A stretch of 64,000 bases of DNA, taken from the NCBI GenBank assembly GCA_934504345.1, contig CAKSVR010000002.1, positions 40,024 through 104,023 on the forward strand. The letters run 5' to 3'. This DNA is from an uncultured Agathobaculum sp. (GTDB lineage Bacteria > Bacillota > Clostridia > Oscillospirales > Butyricicoccaceae). The notes under the pieces were generated by a model. It saw only the letters and a program-made list of their open reading frames with translations. It had not been told where the DNA came from and did not search any database. Positions 42,544 through 50,787 of this stretch are shown here, piece after piece (position 1 is the stretch's first letter; each line of letters starts with the position of its first letter). Made by a program: the position numbers and the translations under genes.

Positions 42544-43848
42544 ATGATGACCATAAACGACCCGCTGCTCCGCACGGACAGCTACGCGAAAATCTTCCTG
42601 TACAACACCCACGAAACCGTGGCGTGCGTGCCGCGCCACACCATCCGTATGCGCGATAAAGTCCGCCCGGACAAGCTGCGCGAGGCAGTCGAGCAGGCGC
42701 TTTTGCGCTTTCCGCACATGATGCTCACCGCCGAGCCGACCGAAACCGCATTCCGCTACCGCCGCAACGTGCAGCCCGCCGTGGTGCTGCCGTTCGATGG
42801 CGTTTCCACGCGCTACACCATCGGCTCTAAGGACACGAACGGGTACTTATTCCTTGTCGGGTATCACGAAAAGACCATCTACATGGAATATCAGCACTCG
42901 ATCTCGGACGGGCGCGGCTTCGAGGAGTTCATCCGGTGCGTACTGTTCCAGTATCTCAAAAACTGCGGCTGTCCGGTCGAGAATGACGGCACGGTGCGCG
43001 GTCTGGACACCCGCTGGTCGCCCGAGGAGAGCGCCAACGGCTATGAGCAGCTTGCCGACCGTGAATTTTCGCCGGACGGCATCTGGAAAAAGCCCGAAGC
43101 CGTCCATGCGCCCGCGGTGCAGTGGAGCGACGATGCCGCCGAGGTCGTCACCGAGGTGACGTTCCCGTTTTCGCAGCTGCACGAGTATGCCAAGTCCATC
43201 GGTGTCAGCCCGCTGTCCGTGCTCGCGCCGCTTATGATGCGGGCGTTCGACCGCAAGTTCGGCGGCGGCGACAAGCCGGTTATCGCGGAGATCCCGGTCG
43301 ATCTGCGGCCGCTGCTGCCGACCGTTACCACACGGTATTTCATCTGCTTCATCGACCTGCCGTATTTCCCTGAGTACCGCGAACTGCCGGACGATGAAGT
43401 GTTCCGCCGCACAAAGGCATTCCTCAAGGACCAGATGCAGCGCGAACAGCTGCTCTATCGCGCCAAGGCCGCCGCAGACCGCTGCGAATCGCTGCACAAG
43501 GCGGATATGCCGCTCGCGGAGAAAATGCAGGCTGCACAAAAGGTCACGACCGATTTTGTGCTCGAGGACAGTTTCCTCATTACCAACGTCGGCCGGTTCA
43601 CGCTGCCCGAAAGCTGCCGTCCGTATGTGCTCGACTACGGCGCGATTTTGCCGTGCGCGGTGCAGCCGTTCGCGCTGCTCATTTCGTCCTACGGCGATAC
43701 GATGAAGCTGTCGGTCGCCCAGCGCGACCACGATATGCAGGTCGTCGAGGAGCTGTGCGCGGGTCTGCGCAGCCTCGGCCTCCAGCCGGAAACCCTGAGC
43801 TATCCGTTTGTTGTGACACGCTATAACGGCATGGAGTGCGGATTGTAA
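42544..43848 (+). CDS. Condensation-domain/alcohol acetyltransferase-like acyltransferase
   Basis: The product is 434 aa; GAGGAGG lies before the double ATG. The catalytic motif of the CoA-dependent acyltransferase/NRPS condensation superfamily appears as QHSISDGRGFEEF (HxxxDG). A two-lobed arrangement is suggested by the second-half motif VIAEIPVDLRPLLPTVTTRYF and the late ITNVGRF. It could transfer an acyl group to an alcohol or amine; substrate unknown. It stands alone, with a terminator after it. Confidence 0.75.
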   Translation: MMTINDPLLRTDSYAKIFLYNTHETVACVPRHTIRMRDKVRPDKLREAVEQALLRFPHMMLTAEPTETAFRYRRNVQPAVVLPFDGVSTRYTIGSKDTNGYLFLVGYHEKTIYMEYQHSISDGRGFEEFIRCVLFQYLKNCGCPVENDGTVRGLDTRWSPEESANGYEQLADREFSPDGIWKKPEAVHAPAVQWSDDAAEVVTEVTFPFSQLHEYAKSIGVSPLSVLAPLMMRAFDRKFGGGDKPVIAEIPVDLRPLLPTVTTRYFICFIDLPYFPEYRELPDDEVFRRTKAFLKDQMQREQLLYRAKAAADRCESLHKADMPLAEKMQAAQKVTTDFVLEDSFLITNVGRFTLPESCRPYVLDYGAILPCAVQPFALLISSYGDTMKLSVAQRDHDMQVVEELCAGLRSLGLQPETLSYPFVVTRYNGMECGL

Positions 43849-43860
43849 GGAAAATAGAAC

Positions 43861-43891
43861 AAACCCGCTCAGCTTATGGCTGAGCGGGTTT
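43861..43891 (+). terminator. Terminator after the acyltransferase gene
   Basis: A 13-bp stem (AAACCCGCTCAGC with GCTGAGCGGGTTT) is followed by TATTTG. Confidence 0.8.
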
Positions 43892-43905
43892 TATTTGTGC
43901 AGATA

Positions 43906-43935
43906 TAGACAAAACTCGACTGTATCTGCTATAAT
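43906..43935 (+). promoter_or_regulatory. Promoter of the 44.0-kb toxin-like gene
   Basis: TAGACA (43906-43911), 18-bp spacer, TATAAT (43930-43935). The predicted RNA start near 43942 precedes a perfect GGGAGTGCC/GGCACTCCC hairpin. Confidence 0.65.
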
Positions 43936-43962
43936 CATTTCAGGGAGTGCCCGGCACTCCCC

Positions 43963-44185
43963 GGGACGCTGTTGCATAATAGCGGTCAGCCCCTCTCTTT
44001 CCCCCGCTGTCGGCGGGCGAAAGGAGGTGTGCGCGGATGAAGAAGAAAGCATTTCAGCTTTTTATTTGTGCGGTCGTTGTACTGTACATTTTCTTTATAA
44101 ATGCGCGATGACCGCTCGGTGGCACCCGAACGGTCATCTTAGTAACATTTGATGACTTGAGGGGCTGACTGCTTTACAGCGTCCC
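43963..44185 (+). other. Long-range inverted repeat enclosing the 24-aa gene
   Basis: The left arm (43963-43972 and 43981-43995) pairs with the right arm (44159-44173 and 44176-44185) as GGGACGCTGT/ACAGCGTCCC and AGCxGTCAGCCCCTC/GAGGGGCTGACTGCT. TTTTT follows the right arm, so 5'-3' fold-back and termination coincide. Inside, CTTTC/GAAAG and CCCGC/GCGGG place the ribosome site in a hairpin. A second hairpin (GACCG...CGGTC) follows the gene. Confidence 0.65.
44037..44111 (+). CDS. 24-aa hydrophobic peptide, candidate type I toxin
   Basis: MKKKAFQLF followed by a hydrophobic run ICAVVVLYIFFI and NAR. AAAGGAGG lies 9 nt before the ATG but is paired in a local hairpin. The gene is inside a long-range inverted repeat and has its own promoter. 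A consensus promoter on the other strand reads into its 3' region. These are hallmarks of type I toxin mRNAs (fold-back, hidden ribosome site, antisense RNA). Toxicity is inferred. Confidence 0.6.
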   Translation: MKKKAFQLFICAVVVLYIFFINAR

Positions 44186-44198
44186 TTTTTGTATCTCT

Positions 44199-44228
44199 AT
44201 TATACGCCGCACGCGCCGGCTTTGTCAA
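44199..44228 (-). promoter_or_regulatory. Consensus promoter for a candidate antisense antitoxin RNA
   Basis: On the minus strand: TTGACA (44228-44223), 18-bp spacer, TATAAT (44204-44199), both perfect. The transcript would start near 44192 and run antisense to the 3' arm and tail of the toxin mRNA. Its 3' end is not clear; the GACCG/CGGTC hairpin near 44108-44136 may stop it. Confidence 0.65.
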
Positions 44229-44250
44229 GAACTGCATAGGTCTGCAATGC

Positions 44251-44288
44251 AACCCGCTCAACCATCATAGATGGCTGAGCGGTTTTTT
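44251..44288 (+). terminator. Plus-strand terminator
   Basis: A stem of about 14 bp (44251-44265 with 44271-44284) is followed by TTTTTT. It would stop read-through from the small plus-strand transcript before the convergent amidohydrolase gene. The stretch 44289-44382 has a GCGAGT/ACTCGC dyad and no gene. Confidence 0.75.
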
Positions 44289-44382
44289 GTTTTTCTGACC
44301 CCGATGGGGATAGGTGCACCGCAAGGGCGCGAGTTGCGACTCGCACTATTTTACAAGAAGGAACTCCCCTATGAAGTTACTG

Positions 44383-45552
44383 TTATCCCAGCCGTGCCAG
44401 CGCATACCCGACATACAGGCCCGCGCCGGTGACGAGCGTATCCTCGTCCACATCGAAGCCGCCGTTGTGGTTAGTTATCATCGTGTGCGGCAAACCCGGG
44501 TTGCCCGTGCCGAGATACGCATACGCGCCCGGCTTATACAGCTCAAACTCCGCGAAATTGTCGCCGCTGAGCGACAGCTCGCGGTCGGTAACAACGTGTC
44601 CCACGCCGAGCAGCTCGTCCACGACCTCCGCCGCTTCTCTGCACACCTGCGGGTCGTTGATGAGCGCGGCGGCAAAGTCCGTCCACTCAATCTCCGCCGT
44701 GCCGCCGTACAGCGCCGCGATGCTCTGCGCGGTTTCGCTCACCTGTGCGCGCACGCGGTCGCGGCTCTCCTGCGAGATGGTGCGTGTCGTGCCCTCCAGC
44801 TCGGCGTACTCGGCAACCGCGTTGTAGGTCGTGCCCGCGTTCAGCTTGCCGATTCCGATGATGACCGGCTCGGTCGGTGAAGTGCGGCGCGTGACAAGTC
44901 CCTGCACCGAAACAACGATCTGACTGGCGATATACAGCGCATCCACGCCCAGATGCGGTGTGGAAACGTGCGTGGATTTTCCATGCACGCGGATGCGGAA
45001 ATGGTCTACCGCCGCGTTGTTGATGCCCGGCTTGAGGCCCACCGTGCCCGCCTTGAGATCATACGCCGTGTGCAGACCGAACACGCGCTCCGCGCCGTCC
45101 AGCACGCCCGCCTTGACAAACGGCTTTGCGCCGCGCCCAATCTCCTCGCCCGGCTGGAACACCAGACGGATCTCTCCGCCGAATGCATCGCGGTTTGCCG
45201 CGAGAATCTTCGCCGCGCCCAGCAGACAGGCGGCGTGGGCATCATGGCCGCAGGCGTGCATCACACCGGCATTCTCCGAACGGTATGCACACTCATGCGT
45301 TTCCTCGATGGGCAGCGCATCGATGTCCGCCCGCAGAACGAGCACTTTTCCGTTCTCCTTTTCGCCTTTCAGCGTGCCGAGCACGCCGGTTTCGCCCACG
45401 CGCGTGTGCGGGATGCCGAACCTGTCCAGCTCCTCCTCGATGCGCTGCGCGGTGCGGAACTCCTGTAAACTCAGCTCCGGATACCGGTGAAATTCCCGGC
45501 GGACGGAAACGATGTAGTCCCGTTCCGCCGCGGCGGCTTTCTTTACGTCCAT
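44383..45552 (-). CDS. M20D-family amidohydrolase (N-acyl-L-amino acid hydrolase)
   Basis: The product is 389 aa. Metal and active-site motifs are LRADIDALPIEE, MHACGHDAHAA and FQPGEEIGRG. The family cleaves N-acyl amino acids such as N-acetyl-methionine or hippurate to the free amino acid, using two metal ions. AGGAGG lies 9 nt before the ATG. It is the last gene of the methionine-type operon, 18 bp after the aminotransferase gene, so deacylation of N-acyl-methionine is a reasonable inference. Confidence 0.88.
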   Translation of the reverse strand: MDVKKAAAAERDYIVSVRREFHRYPELSLQEFRTAQRIEEELDRFGIPHTRVGETGVLGTLKGEKENGKVLVLRADIDALPIEETHECAYRSENAGVMHACGHDAHAACLLGAAKILAANRDAFGGEIRLVFQPGEEIGRGAKPFVKAGVLDGAERVFGLHTAYDLKAGTVGLKPGINNAAVDHFRIRVHGKSTHVSTPHLGVDALYIASQIVVSVQGLVTRRTSPTEPVIIGIGKLNAGTTYNAVAEYAELEGTTRTISQESRDRVRAQVSETAQSIAALYGGTAEIEWTDFAAALINDPQVCREAAEVVDELLGVGHVVTDRELSLSGDNFAEFELYKPGAYAYLGTGNPGLPHTMITNHNGGFDVDEDTLVTGAGLYVGYALARLG

Positions 45553-45570
45553 GATGCCTTTCCTCCTGAT

Positions 45571-46743
45571 TTATCGGTGTTTGGGCTTGATCTTCGTTCG
45601 GAGCGATTCCAGACGACTCAGTGCATCCAGCAGCGTTTCGTCCTTTTTCGCAAAGTGCAGACGGATAAGGTTGTTGACCGGCTCCCGGAAGAAGCTCGAG
45701 CCCGGAACTGCGCCTACGCCGACATAATGCGCCAGATCCTCGCAGAACTCGAGGTCGCTCTCGTAGCCGAACTCGGCAATGTCCAGCAGAACGTAGTACG
45801 CGCCCTGCGGGTCGGTGTGGGCAATCTTCAAATCGTCCAGACCCTTGAGGAACAGGTCCTTTTTATGCGTATACTTGGCCTGCAAATCGTCATAGTAGTC
45901 CTGCCCCATCTTCAGGCCGGTAACGACAGCCTCCTGCAGAGGTGCTGCCGCGCCGACCGTCAGGAAATCGTGTACCTTTTTTGCGCGGTCGATAATCTCC
46001 GGCGGCGCGATGATGTAGCCCAGCCGCCAGCCGGTGACGGAGTACGTCTTGGAGAGCGACGAACACGACAGCGTGCGCTCCCACATTCCCGGCAGGGTGG
46101 CGAAATAGGTATGCTTGTTCGGTGCGAACACGATATGCTCGTATACCTCGTCCGTGATGACATAGGTGTCGTACTTCTCGGCCAGCGCGGCGATGGTTTC
46201 CAGCTCCTCGCGGGTGAACACCTTGCCGCACGGGTTGGACGGGTTGCACAGGATGATGGCCTTCGGGTGCTGACGGAACGCATCCTCGAGCACGTTCGCA
46301 TCAAAGCGGAAATCCGGCGGCACGAGCGGCACATAGATGGGCTCTGCACCAGACAGGATGGTGTCCGCGCCGTAATTCTCATAGAACGGGGAGAAAATGA
46401 TGACTTTATCGCCCGGATTGGTGACCGTCATCATCGCGGCCATCATGGCCTCCGTGCTGCCGCAGGTGGTGACGATTTCGGTGTTCGGGTCGATCCTGCG
46501 GCCCATGAAATACGTCTGCTTGGCAGCCAGCGCTTCGCGGAAGTTCTGCGAACCCCATGTGATCGAATACTGGTGATAATCCTCGTAGGCCACCTGTGCC
46601 AGACGGTCGAGCAGCTCTTTCGGCGGCTCGAAGTCCGGGAAGCCCTGCGACAGATTTACCGCATCATACTGCATGGAAACGCGCGTCATACGGCGGATGA
46701 CCGAATCAGTAAAGCCGGCGGTGCGCTCAGATAAGCTCTGCAT
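45571..46743 (-). CDS. PLP-dependent aminotransferase, class I/II (methionine/kynurenine type)
   Basis: The product is 390 aa. The start MQSLSERTAGF has GGGAGG upstream and overlaps the FAD-oxidase gene by 17 bp. The opening NLSQGFPDFEPPKEL is typical of the YbdL/kynurenine aminotransferase group, which favours methionine. The PLP Lys is in SLSKTYSVTGWRLGY and the phosphate-binding Asn in CNPSNPCGK. It would interconvert methionine and 4-methylthio-2-oxobutyrate. The substrate is inferred from family and from the methionine transporter genes beside it. Confidence 0.88.
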   Translation of the reverse strand: MQSLSERTAGFTDSVIRRMTRVSMQYDAVNLSQGFPDFEPPKELLDRLAQVAYEDYHQYSITWGSQNFREALAAKQTYFMGRRIDPNTEIVTTCGSTEAMMAAMMTVTNPGDKVIIFSPFYENYGADTILSGAEPIYVPLVPPDFRFDANVLEDAFRQHPKAIILCNPSNPCGKVFTREELETIAALAEKYDTYVITDEVYEHIVFAPNKHTYFATLPGMWERTLSCSSLSKTYSVTGWRLGYIIAPPEIIDRAKKVHDFLTVGAAAPLQEAVVTGLKMGQDYYDDLQAKYTHKKDLFLKGLDDLKIAHTDPQGAYYVLLDIAEFGYESDLEFCEDLAHYVGVGAVPGSSFFREPVNNLIRLHFAKKDETLLDALSRLESLRTKIKPKHR

Positions 46744-48133
46744 GGTTATTTCCTCCCACAATGTAAGATTTCTGGTCGTTCAGTGTATGTTTCGGGTCGA
46801 GAGCGGTCTTGATGGTGTTCATCACGGCGAGATTGTCCGCCGAGGTTTCCCGCAGGAAATACGACCGCTTGGCAATGCCGATGCCGTGCTCACCCGAGGC
46901 TACGCCGCCGTAAGAATACGCCTTGGCGTAAGCCTGCTCCATATTGTCGTGCAGCTCGCGCTCCCATGTCTGCTGGTCGCGGCCGTCGCGCACCACGCAG
47001 AGATGCACGTTGCCGTCGCCCGCATGGCCGAACGCGATCATACGCATACCCGAGGCGGCCTCCAGCTCGTTGATGTAGCGTACAAAGTCCGCCGTGTGGC
47101 TGATGGGCACGACAATGTCCACCGGCTCCTGCTCGGACACGGCCTCGACCGCCATAACGAGCGCACCGCGCACCTTCCAGATGTCAGCCGCCTGCTCCGC
47201 ACTGCGGAGCACGATATAGTCGATGGCGCCGTTGTCGAGTGCAAGGCGACGCACGCGCTCGATGCTCGCATTGACCTCGCTCTCGTGGCCGTCAAACGTC
47301 AGCAGGATATATGAACCGGCATCCGGGCGCGGATATTGCACGCCGGAGAAGCTCTCACCGAGGGCTACGACCTTGCGCTCCATGAACTCGACTGCGGTCG
47401 GGTTGGCATTTGCCTGCAAGATCGTCAGCACGCTGCGGATGCCCGTGCCGAGGTCGGCAAACGGCACGAGCACGCTCACCGAGGTTTCCGGCTTAGGCAG
47501 CAGGCGCAGCAGGCACTTGGTGATAACAGCCAGCGTGCCCTCCGAGCCGATGAGCAGGTGCTTGAGCGACAGGCCGCTCGCATCCTTGACCTGCTTGCCG
47601 CCGACTTTCAGCACCGTACCGTCCGCAAGGACGACCTCCAGCCCGCGCACATAGTCGCGTGTTACGCCGTACTTGACCGCGCGCATACCGCCCGCGTTGG
47701 TGCTGATGTTGCCGCCGATGCTCGAGGCCTTTTCGCCCGGATCGGGCGGATAGAACAGGCCGCGCTCCTCGACATACGCCTGCAGATCCTTGAGCAGCAT
47801 ACCCGGCTCGACGGTGATGGTCATGGTGTCGCGGTCAAGCTCGAGCACGCGGTTCATGCGGGATACATCCAGAATGATACCACCGAACAGCGGGATTGTC
47901 GAGCCCACAAGATTGGTTCCCGCGCCGCGCGGCGTGACCGGGATACCGTTTTCGTTGGCGTACCGGAGCACGCCGCTGACCTCCTCGGTCGAGCGCGCGA
48001 ACACGAGCGCATCCGCCGTGCCGGTGCGGCGGCCGAGCGCATCGCTCAGGTATTCCGCCGGGATGTTCTCTGCGAAAAGCAGACGTTCTTCATCGGAAAT
48101 GATATTTTGTAAAGCCTTTTTATCTACCTGCAT
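46727..48133 (-). CDS. FAD-linked 2-hydroxyacid dehydrogenase (GlcD/D-lactate dehydrogenase type)
   Basis: The product is 468 aa. The start MQVDKKALQN has AGGAGG 8 nt upstream. The FAD-binding (PCMH) domain has PRGAGTNLVGSTIP and PGEKASSIGGNISTNAGG; the C-terminal FAD-oxidase domain ends with SGEHGIGIAKRSYF. Such enzymes oxidise D-2-hydroxyacids to 2-oxoacids. In this operon the natural partner would be D-2-hydroxy-4-methylthiobutyrate. A perfect hairpin (48155-48164 with 48171-48180) lies between it and metQ and may lower its expression. Confidence 0.9.
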   Translation of the reverse strand: MQVDKKALQNIISDEERLLFAENIPAEYLSDALGRRTGTADALVFARSTEEVSGVLRYANENGIPVTPRGAGTNLVGSTIPLFGGIILDVSRMNRVLELDRDTMTITVEPGMLLKDLQAYVEERGLFYPPDPGEKASSIGGNISTNAGGMRAVKYGVTRDYVRGLEVVLADGTVLKVGGKQVKDASGLSLKHLLIGSEGTLAVITKCLLRLLPKPETSVSVLVPFADLGTGIRSVLTILQANANPTAVEFMERKVVALGESFSGVQYPRPDAGSYILLTFDGHESEVNASIERVRRLALDNGAIDYIVLRSAEQAADIWKVRGALVMAVEAVSEQEPVDIVVPISHTADFVRYINELEAASGMRMIAFGHAGDGNVHLCVVRDGRDQQTWERELHDNMEQAYAKAYSYGGVASGEHGIGIAKRSYFLRETSADNLAVMNTIKTALDPKHTLNDQKSYIVGGNNHAELI

Positions 48134-48196
48134 TGCCGTTTCCTCCTGCCGAAAATGCCGCCGGTGCTTTCCGGCGGCATTGGGAATCACTGTGCG

Positions 48197-49093
48197 TTAC
48201 TTGTCAGCCAGCAGGTCCTGATCCCAGCCTGCCTTGATGAAGTAGCCGCCGAACTGGTCGTTGAATACTGCCTCGGTTTCGTCGGACTGGAATGCTGCAA
48301 CGACCTTCTTGTAGGTTTCCAGCTTGTCTGCATCCTCGAGGTCAGCGGAACGCGCTGCGATCAGGTTCCAGTACTCCTCGATGTCCAGCTTGTCATCCTT
48401 GTAGATGGCATCCTCGGTCTTGAGGCCGAAGTCCAGTGCATAGTTGCCGTTTACGACAGCTGCGGTAACGTCAGCCAGCGTGGACGGGATAACATTTGCC
48501 TTGAGCTCCTCGATGGTGATCTGCTTGTTGTAGGTTTCGATGTCGTCGATAGTCGGGTTGAACTCTGCGCTTTCCTTGATCTTGATAAGGCCCGCAGCCT
48601 CCAGAACCTTAAGGGCACGGCCGCCGTTGGTTACGTCGTCCGGGATGGCTACGGTGTCGCCGTCCTTGATCTCATCGATCGACTTTACCTTGTCGGAGTA
48701 AATGTTCAGCGGGATGATGAACGTGTTGCCGATGTTCTCGATCTCATAGCCGTAGTTGTCGATCTCGTTCTGGAGATAGATGCGGTGCTGGAATGCGTTC
48801 AGGTCGATTTCGCCGTTCGCCAGTGCGTTGTTCGGGGTAACGTAGTCCGAGAACTGTACGAACTCGAGGTCGATGCCCTCGTCAGCCAGCTTTTCCTTGG
48901 CCGGCGTCCACAGATCCTCGTAGATGCTGCCGACTACGCCGAGCTTTACGGTTACTGCATCGGATGCGGCGTTGCTGTCGGATGCCTGTGCATTGCTGTC
49001 AGTCGAAGCGCTGCTCGAGCCGCCGCAGGCGGAAAGGGACAGGGCGAGGGTCGCTGCGGACAGGGACAGGGCGATGATTCTTTTGAGCTTCAT
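48197..49093 (-). CDS. metQ: Methionine ABC transporter substrate-binding lipoprotein
   Basis: The product is 298 aa (NlpA/MetQ family). The signal peptide ends in LSAC (Cys23), followed by a Ser-rich linker. The MetQ core begins VKLGVVGSIYEDLW and contains EFVQFSDYVTPNNALANGEIDLNAFQHRIYL, a strong family signature. It binds D/L-methionine or a close derivative outside the membrane. It is separated from metN and metI by the dehydrogenase gene, an unusual order. Confidence 0.93.
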   Translation of the reverse strand: MKLKRIIALSLSAATLALSLSACGGSSSASTDSNAQASDSNAASDAVTVKLGVVGSIYEDLWTPAKEKLADEGIDLEFVQFSDYVTPNNALANGEIDLNAFQHRIYLQNEIDNYGYEIENIGNTFIIPLNIYSDKVKSIDEIKDGDTVAIPDDVTNGGRALKVLEAAGLIKIKESAEFNPTIDDIETYNKQITIEELKANVIPSTLADVTAAVVNGNYALDFGLKTEDAIYKDDKLDIEEYWNLIAARSADLEDADKLETYKKVVAAFQSDETEAVFNDQFGGYFIKAGWDQDLLADK

Positions 49094-49140
49094 TGGGATT
49101 ACCTCCGTTATTGTGAAATAAAATTTTTAATTGACTGATG

Positions 49141-50094
49141 TTAGAGAGTGAGCGACAGCTGATAATTTTCGCTCATGGTCCTGCAGGATGCATTGAACTT
49201 TTCCTGCTCCTCCGGGGTGAGGTGCAGCTCGATGATATGCGCGATGCCGTCGCGACCCACGATAGCGGGCACGCTGGCGTACACATCGTGCTGACCGTAC
49301 TGGCCGTCCAGCAGAACGGAAACCGAAAGAACGCGGTTCTCGTTATAGAAGATAGCGCGGACGACCTCTGCGGCGGAAGCACCGATGCCGAACTCCGTAC
49401 ACTGCTTGCCGCGCAGGATGGTCCAGCCGCCCTCGCGGCCCGCATCGGCCAGTGCATCGAGGTCGAGCCTGCCGAACGTGTCCGGATACTCCGCCTGCCA
49501 CTGGCTGAGCGGCTTGCCCGCGATGGTGACAGCCGACCATGCGACCATCTGGCTCTCGCCGTGCTCACCGAGCGCGTAGGCCGTGATGGATTTCTGGTCA
49601 ATGCCGATCTCCTGTGCGATGGCACGGCGCAGTCTTGCGGAATCCAGCGTGGTGCTGGTGGAGAAGATGCGCTCCGGCGCCCAGTTCAGCGTGTGCTGGA
49701 TGTAATGCGTGATAACGTCCGCCGGATTGGAGATATTGACGATAATGCCGTCAAAACCGGATTCTTTGATGGATTTTGTTACCTCTTTCAGGATGGCGAT
49801 GGTCTGACCCAGCGTATCCATGCGGGTCTGATTGCCGGTCGGCAGCGGGCCCGCCGCGATGATCATGATCTGCGCGTCCTTTGCATCGCTGTAATCACCG
49901 GCGGTGACTTTGGTGCGGACCGGCAGATAGTTGGTCGCATCGGTCAGGTCGAGCGCCTGTGCGACTGCCTTTGCGTGGTCGGAGTCGATGTAGACGATCT
50001 CGTCCGCAAGGCTCTGGGAGATGAGGGCATAGCCAACGTGGGAGCCGACATGGCCCGCACCCACGATAACAACTTTGCGATTGGAAATACTCAT
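49141..50094 (-). CDS. L-2-hydroxyacid dehydrogenase (lactate/malate dehydrogenase family, L-HicDH-like)
   Basis: The product is 317 aa. The ATG at 50094 has AAGGAG 8 nt upstream. NAD motif VVIVGAGHVGSHVGYAL; catalytic His in YALGEHGESQ; substrate Arg in STTLDSARLRRAIA. The region around residues 100-110 (GPLPTGNQTRMD) differs from true lactate dehydrogenases and resembles L-2-hydroxyisocaproate dehydrogenases, which take larger side chains. Position between metI and metQ suggests a methionine-like 2-hydroxyacid. Confidence 0.85.
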   Translation of the reverse strand: MSISNRKVVIVGAGHVGSHVGYALISQSLADEIVYIDSDHAKAVAQALDLTDATNYLPVRTKVTAGDYSDAKDAQIMIIAAGPLPTGNQTRMDTLGQTIAILKEVTKSIKESGFDGIIVNISNPADVITHYIQHTLNWAPERIFSTSTTLDSARLRRAIAQEIGIDQKSITAYALGEHGESQMVAWSAVTIAGKPLSQWQAEYPDTFGRLDLDALADAGREGGWTILRGKQCTEFGIGASAAEVVRAIFYNENRVLSVSVLLDGQYGQHDVYASVPAIVGRDGIAHIIELHLTPEEQEKFNASCRTMSENYQLSLTL

Positions 50095-50106
50095 GTCAGA
50101 CACTCC

Positions 50107-50787
50107 TTAGTGCGTGTTCTTCTTGACGACCTTGCCGCCAACGAACTCCATAATGCAAACGATGATGACGAGGACCAGCACGGTGACGTTGGTAACGTCC
50201 AGCATATTGCGGTCGTGGCCGTAACGGATAGCGAAGTCACCCAGACCGCCCGCGCCGACGACACCCGCCATTGCGGTCAGGTTGAGCAGGCTGATGGCCG
50301 TGATGGTCGTGCCGCGCGCGATGGCGGCAACGCTTTCCTTCAGGTAAACGCGGAAGATGATCTCCAGCGGCGTGGAGCCCATCGAGAGAGCCGCTTCAAC
50401 GAGGCCGCCGTCCAGCTCTGCGAGGGCACTCTCCACCTGACGGGTGAAGAACGGCACCGCACCGAATACCAGCGGAACGATTGCACCTCGAACGTAAATC
50501 GCCGTACCCATAATTGCACGGGAAACCGGCATTACCCATGTCAGCAGGATGATGAACGGGATGGAACGGAACAGGCTGACCAGCTTGTCCAAAATCTGAT
50601 AGACGACCTTGTTCTCCAGAATGCCGCCCGGCTTGGTGACGGTGATGAGCACGCCCAGCGCCAGCCCGAGCACGAACGAGATCGCGCCCGACCAGACCAC
50701 CATGAGCAGCGTGTCACCGATGGCCGCGTAGAAGTCCGGCAGCTTTGCCATTACGTTCGGAATGATGTTATTCAGAAACTCTTGCAT
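50107..50787 (-). CDS. metI: Methionine ABC transporter permease
   Basis: The product is 226 aa with five to six membrane helices. The coupling-loop motif is EAALSMGSTPLEIIFRVYLKES, and the hydrophobic MAGVVGAGGLGDFAIRYGHDR is typical of MetI. The start overlaps the end of metN by 20 bp, so the two are probably translated together. Confidence 0.92.
   Translation of the reverse strand: MQEFLNNIIPNVMAKLPDFYAAIGDTLLMVVWSGAISFVLGLALGVLITVTKPGGILENKVVYQILDKLVSLFRSIPFIILLTWVMPVSRAIMGTAIYVRGAIVPLVFGAVPFFTRQVESALAELDGGLVEAALSMGSTPLEIIFRVYLKESVAAIARGTTITAISLLNLTAMAGVVGAGGLGDFAIRYGHDRNMLDVTNVTVLVLVIIVCIMEFVGGKVVKKNTH

Noticed and set aside
44314..44880. Plus-strand frame starting at a ribosome-site-like AAGGAA near 44360
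   Set aside because: It runs antisense through the M20 amidohydrolase gene, whose metal-site motifs are complete, and has no recognisable protein features.
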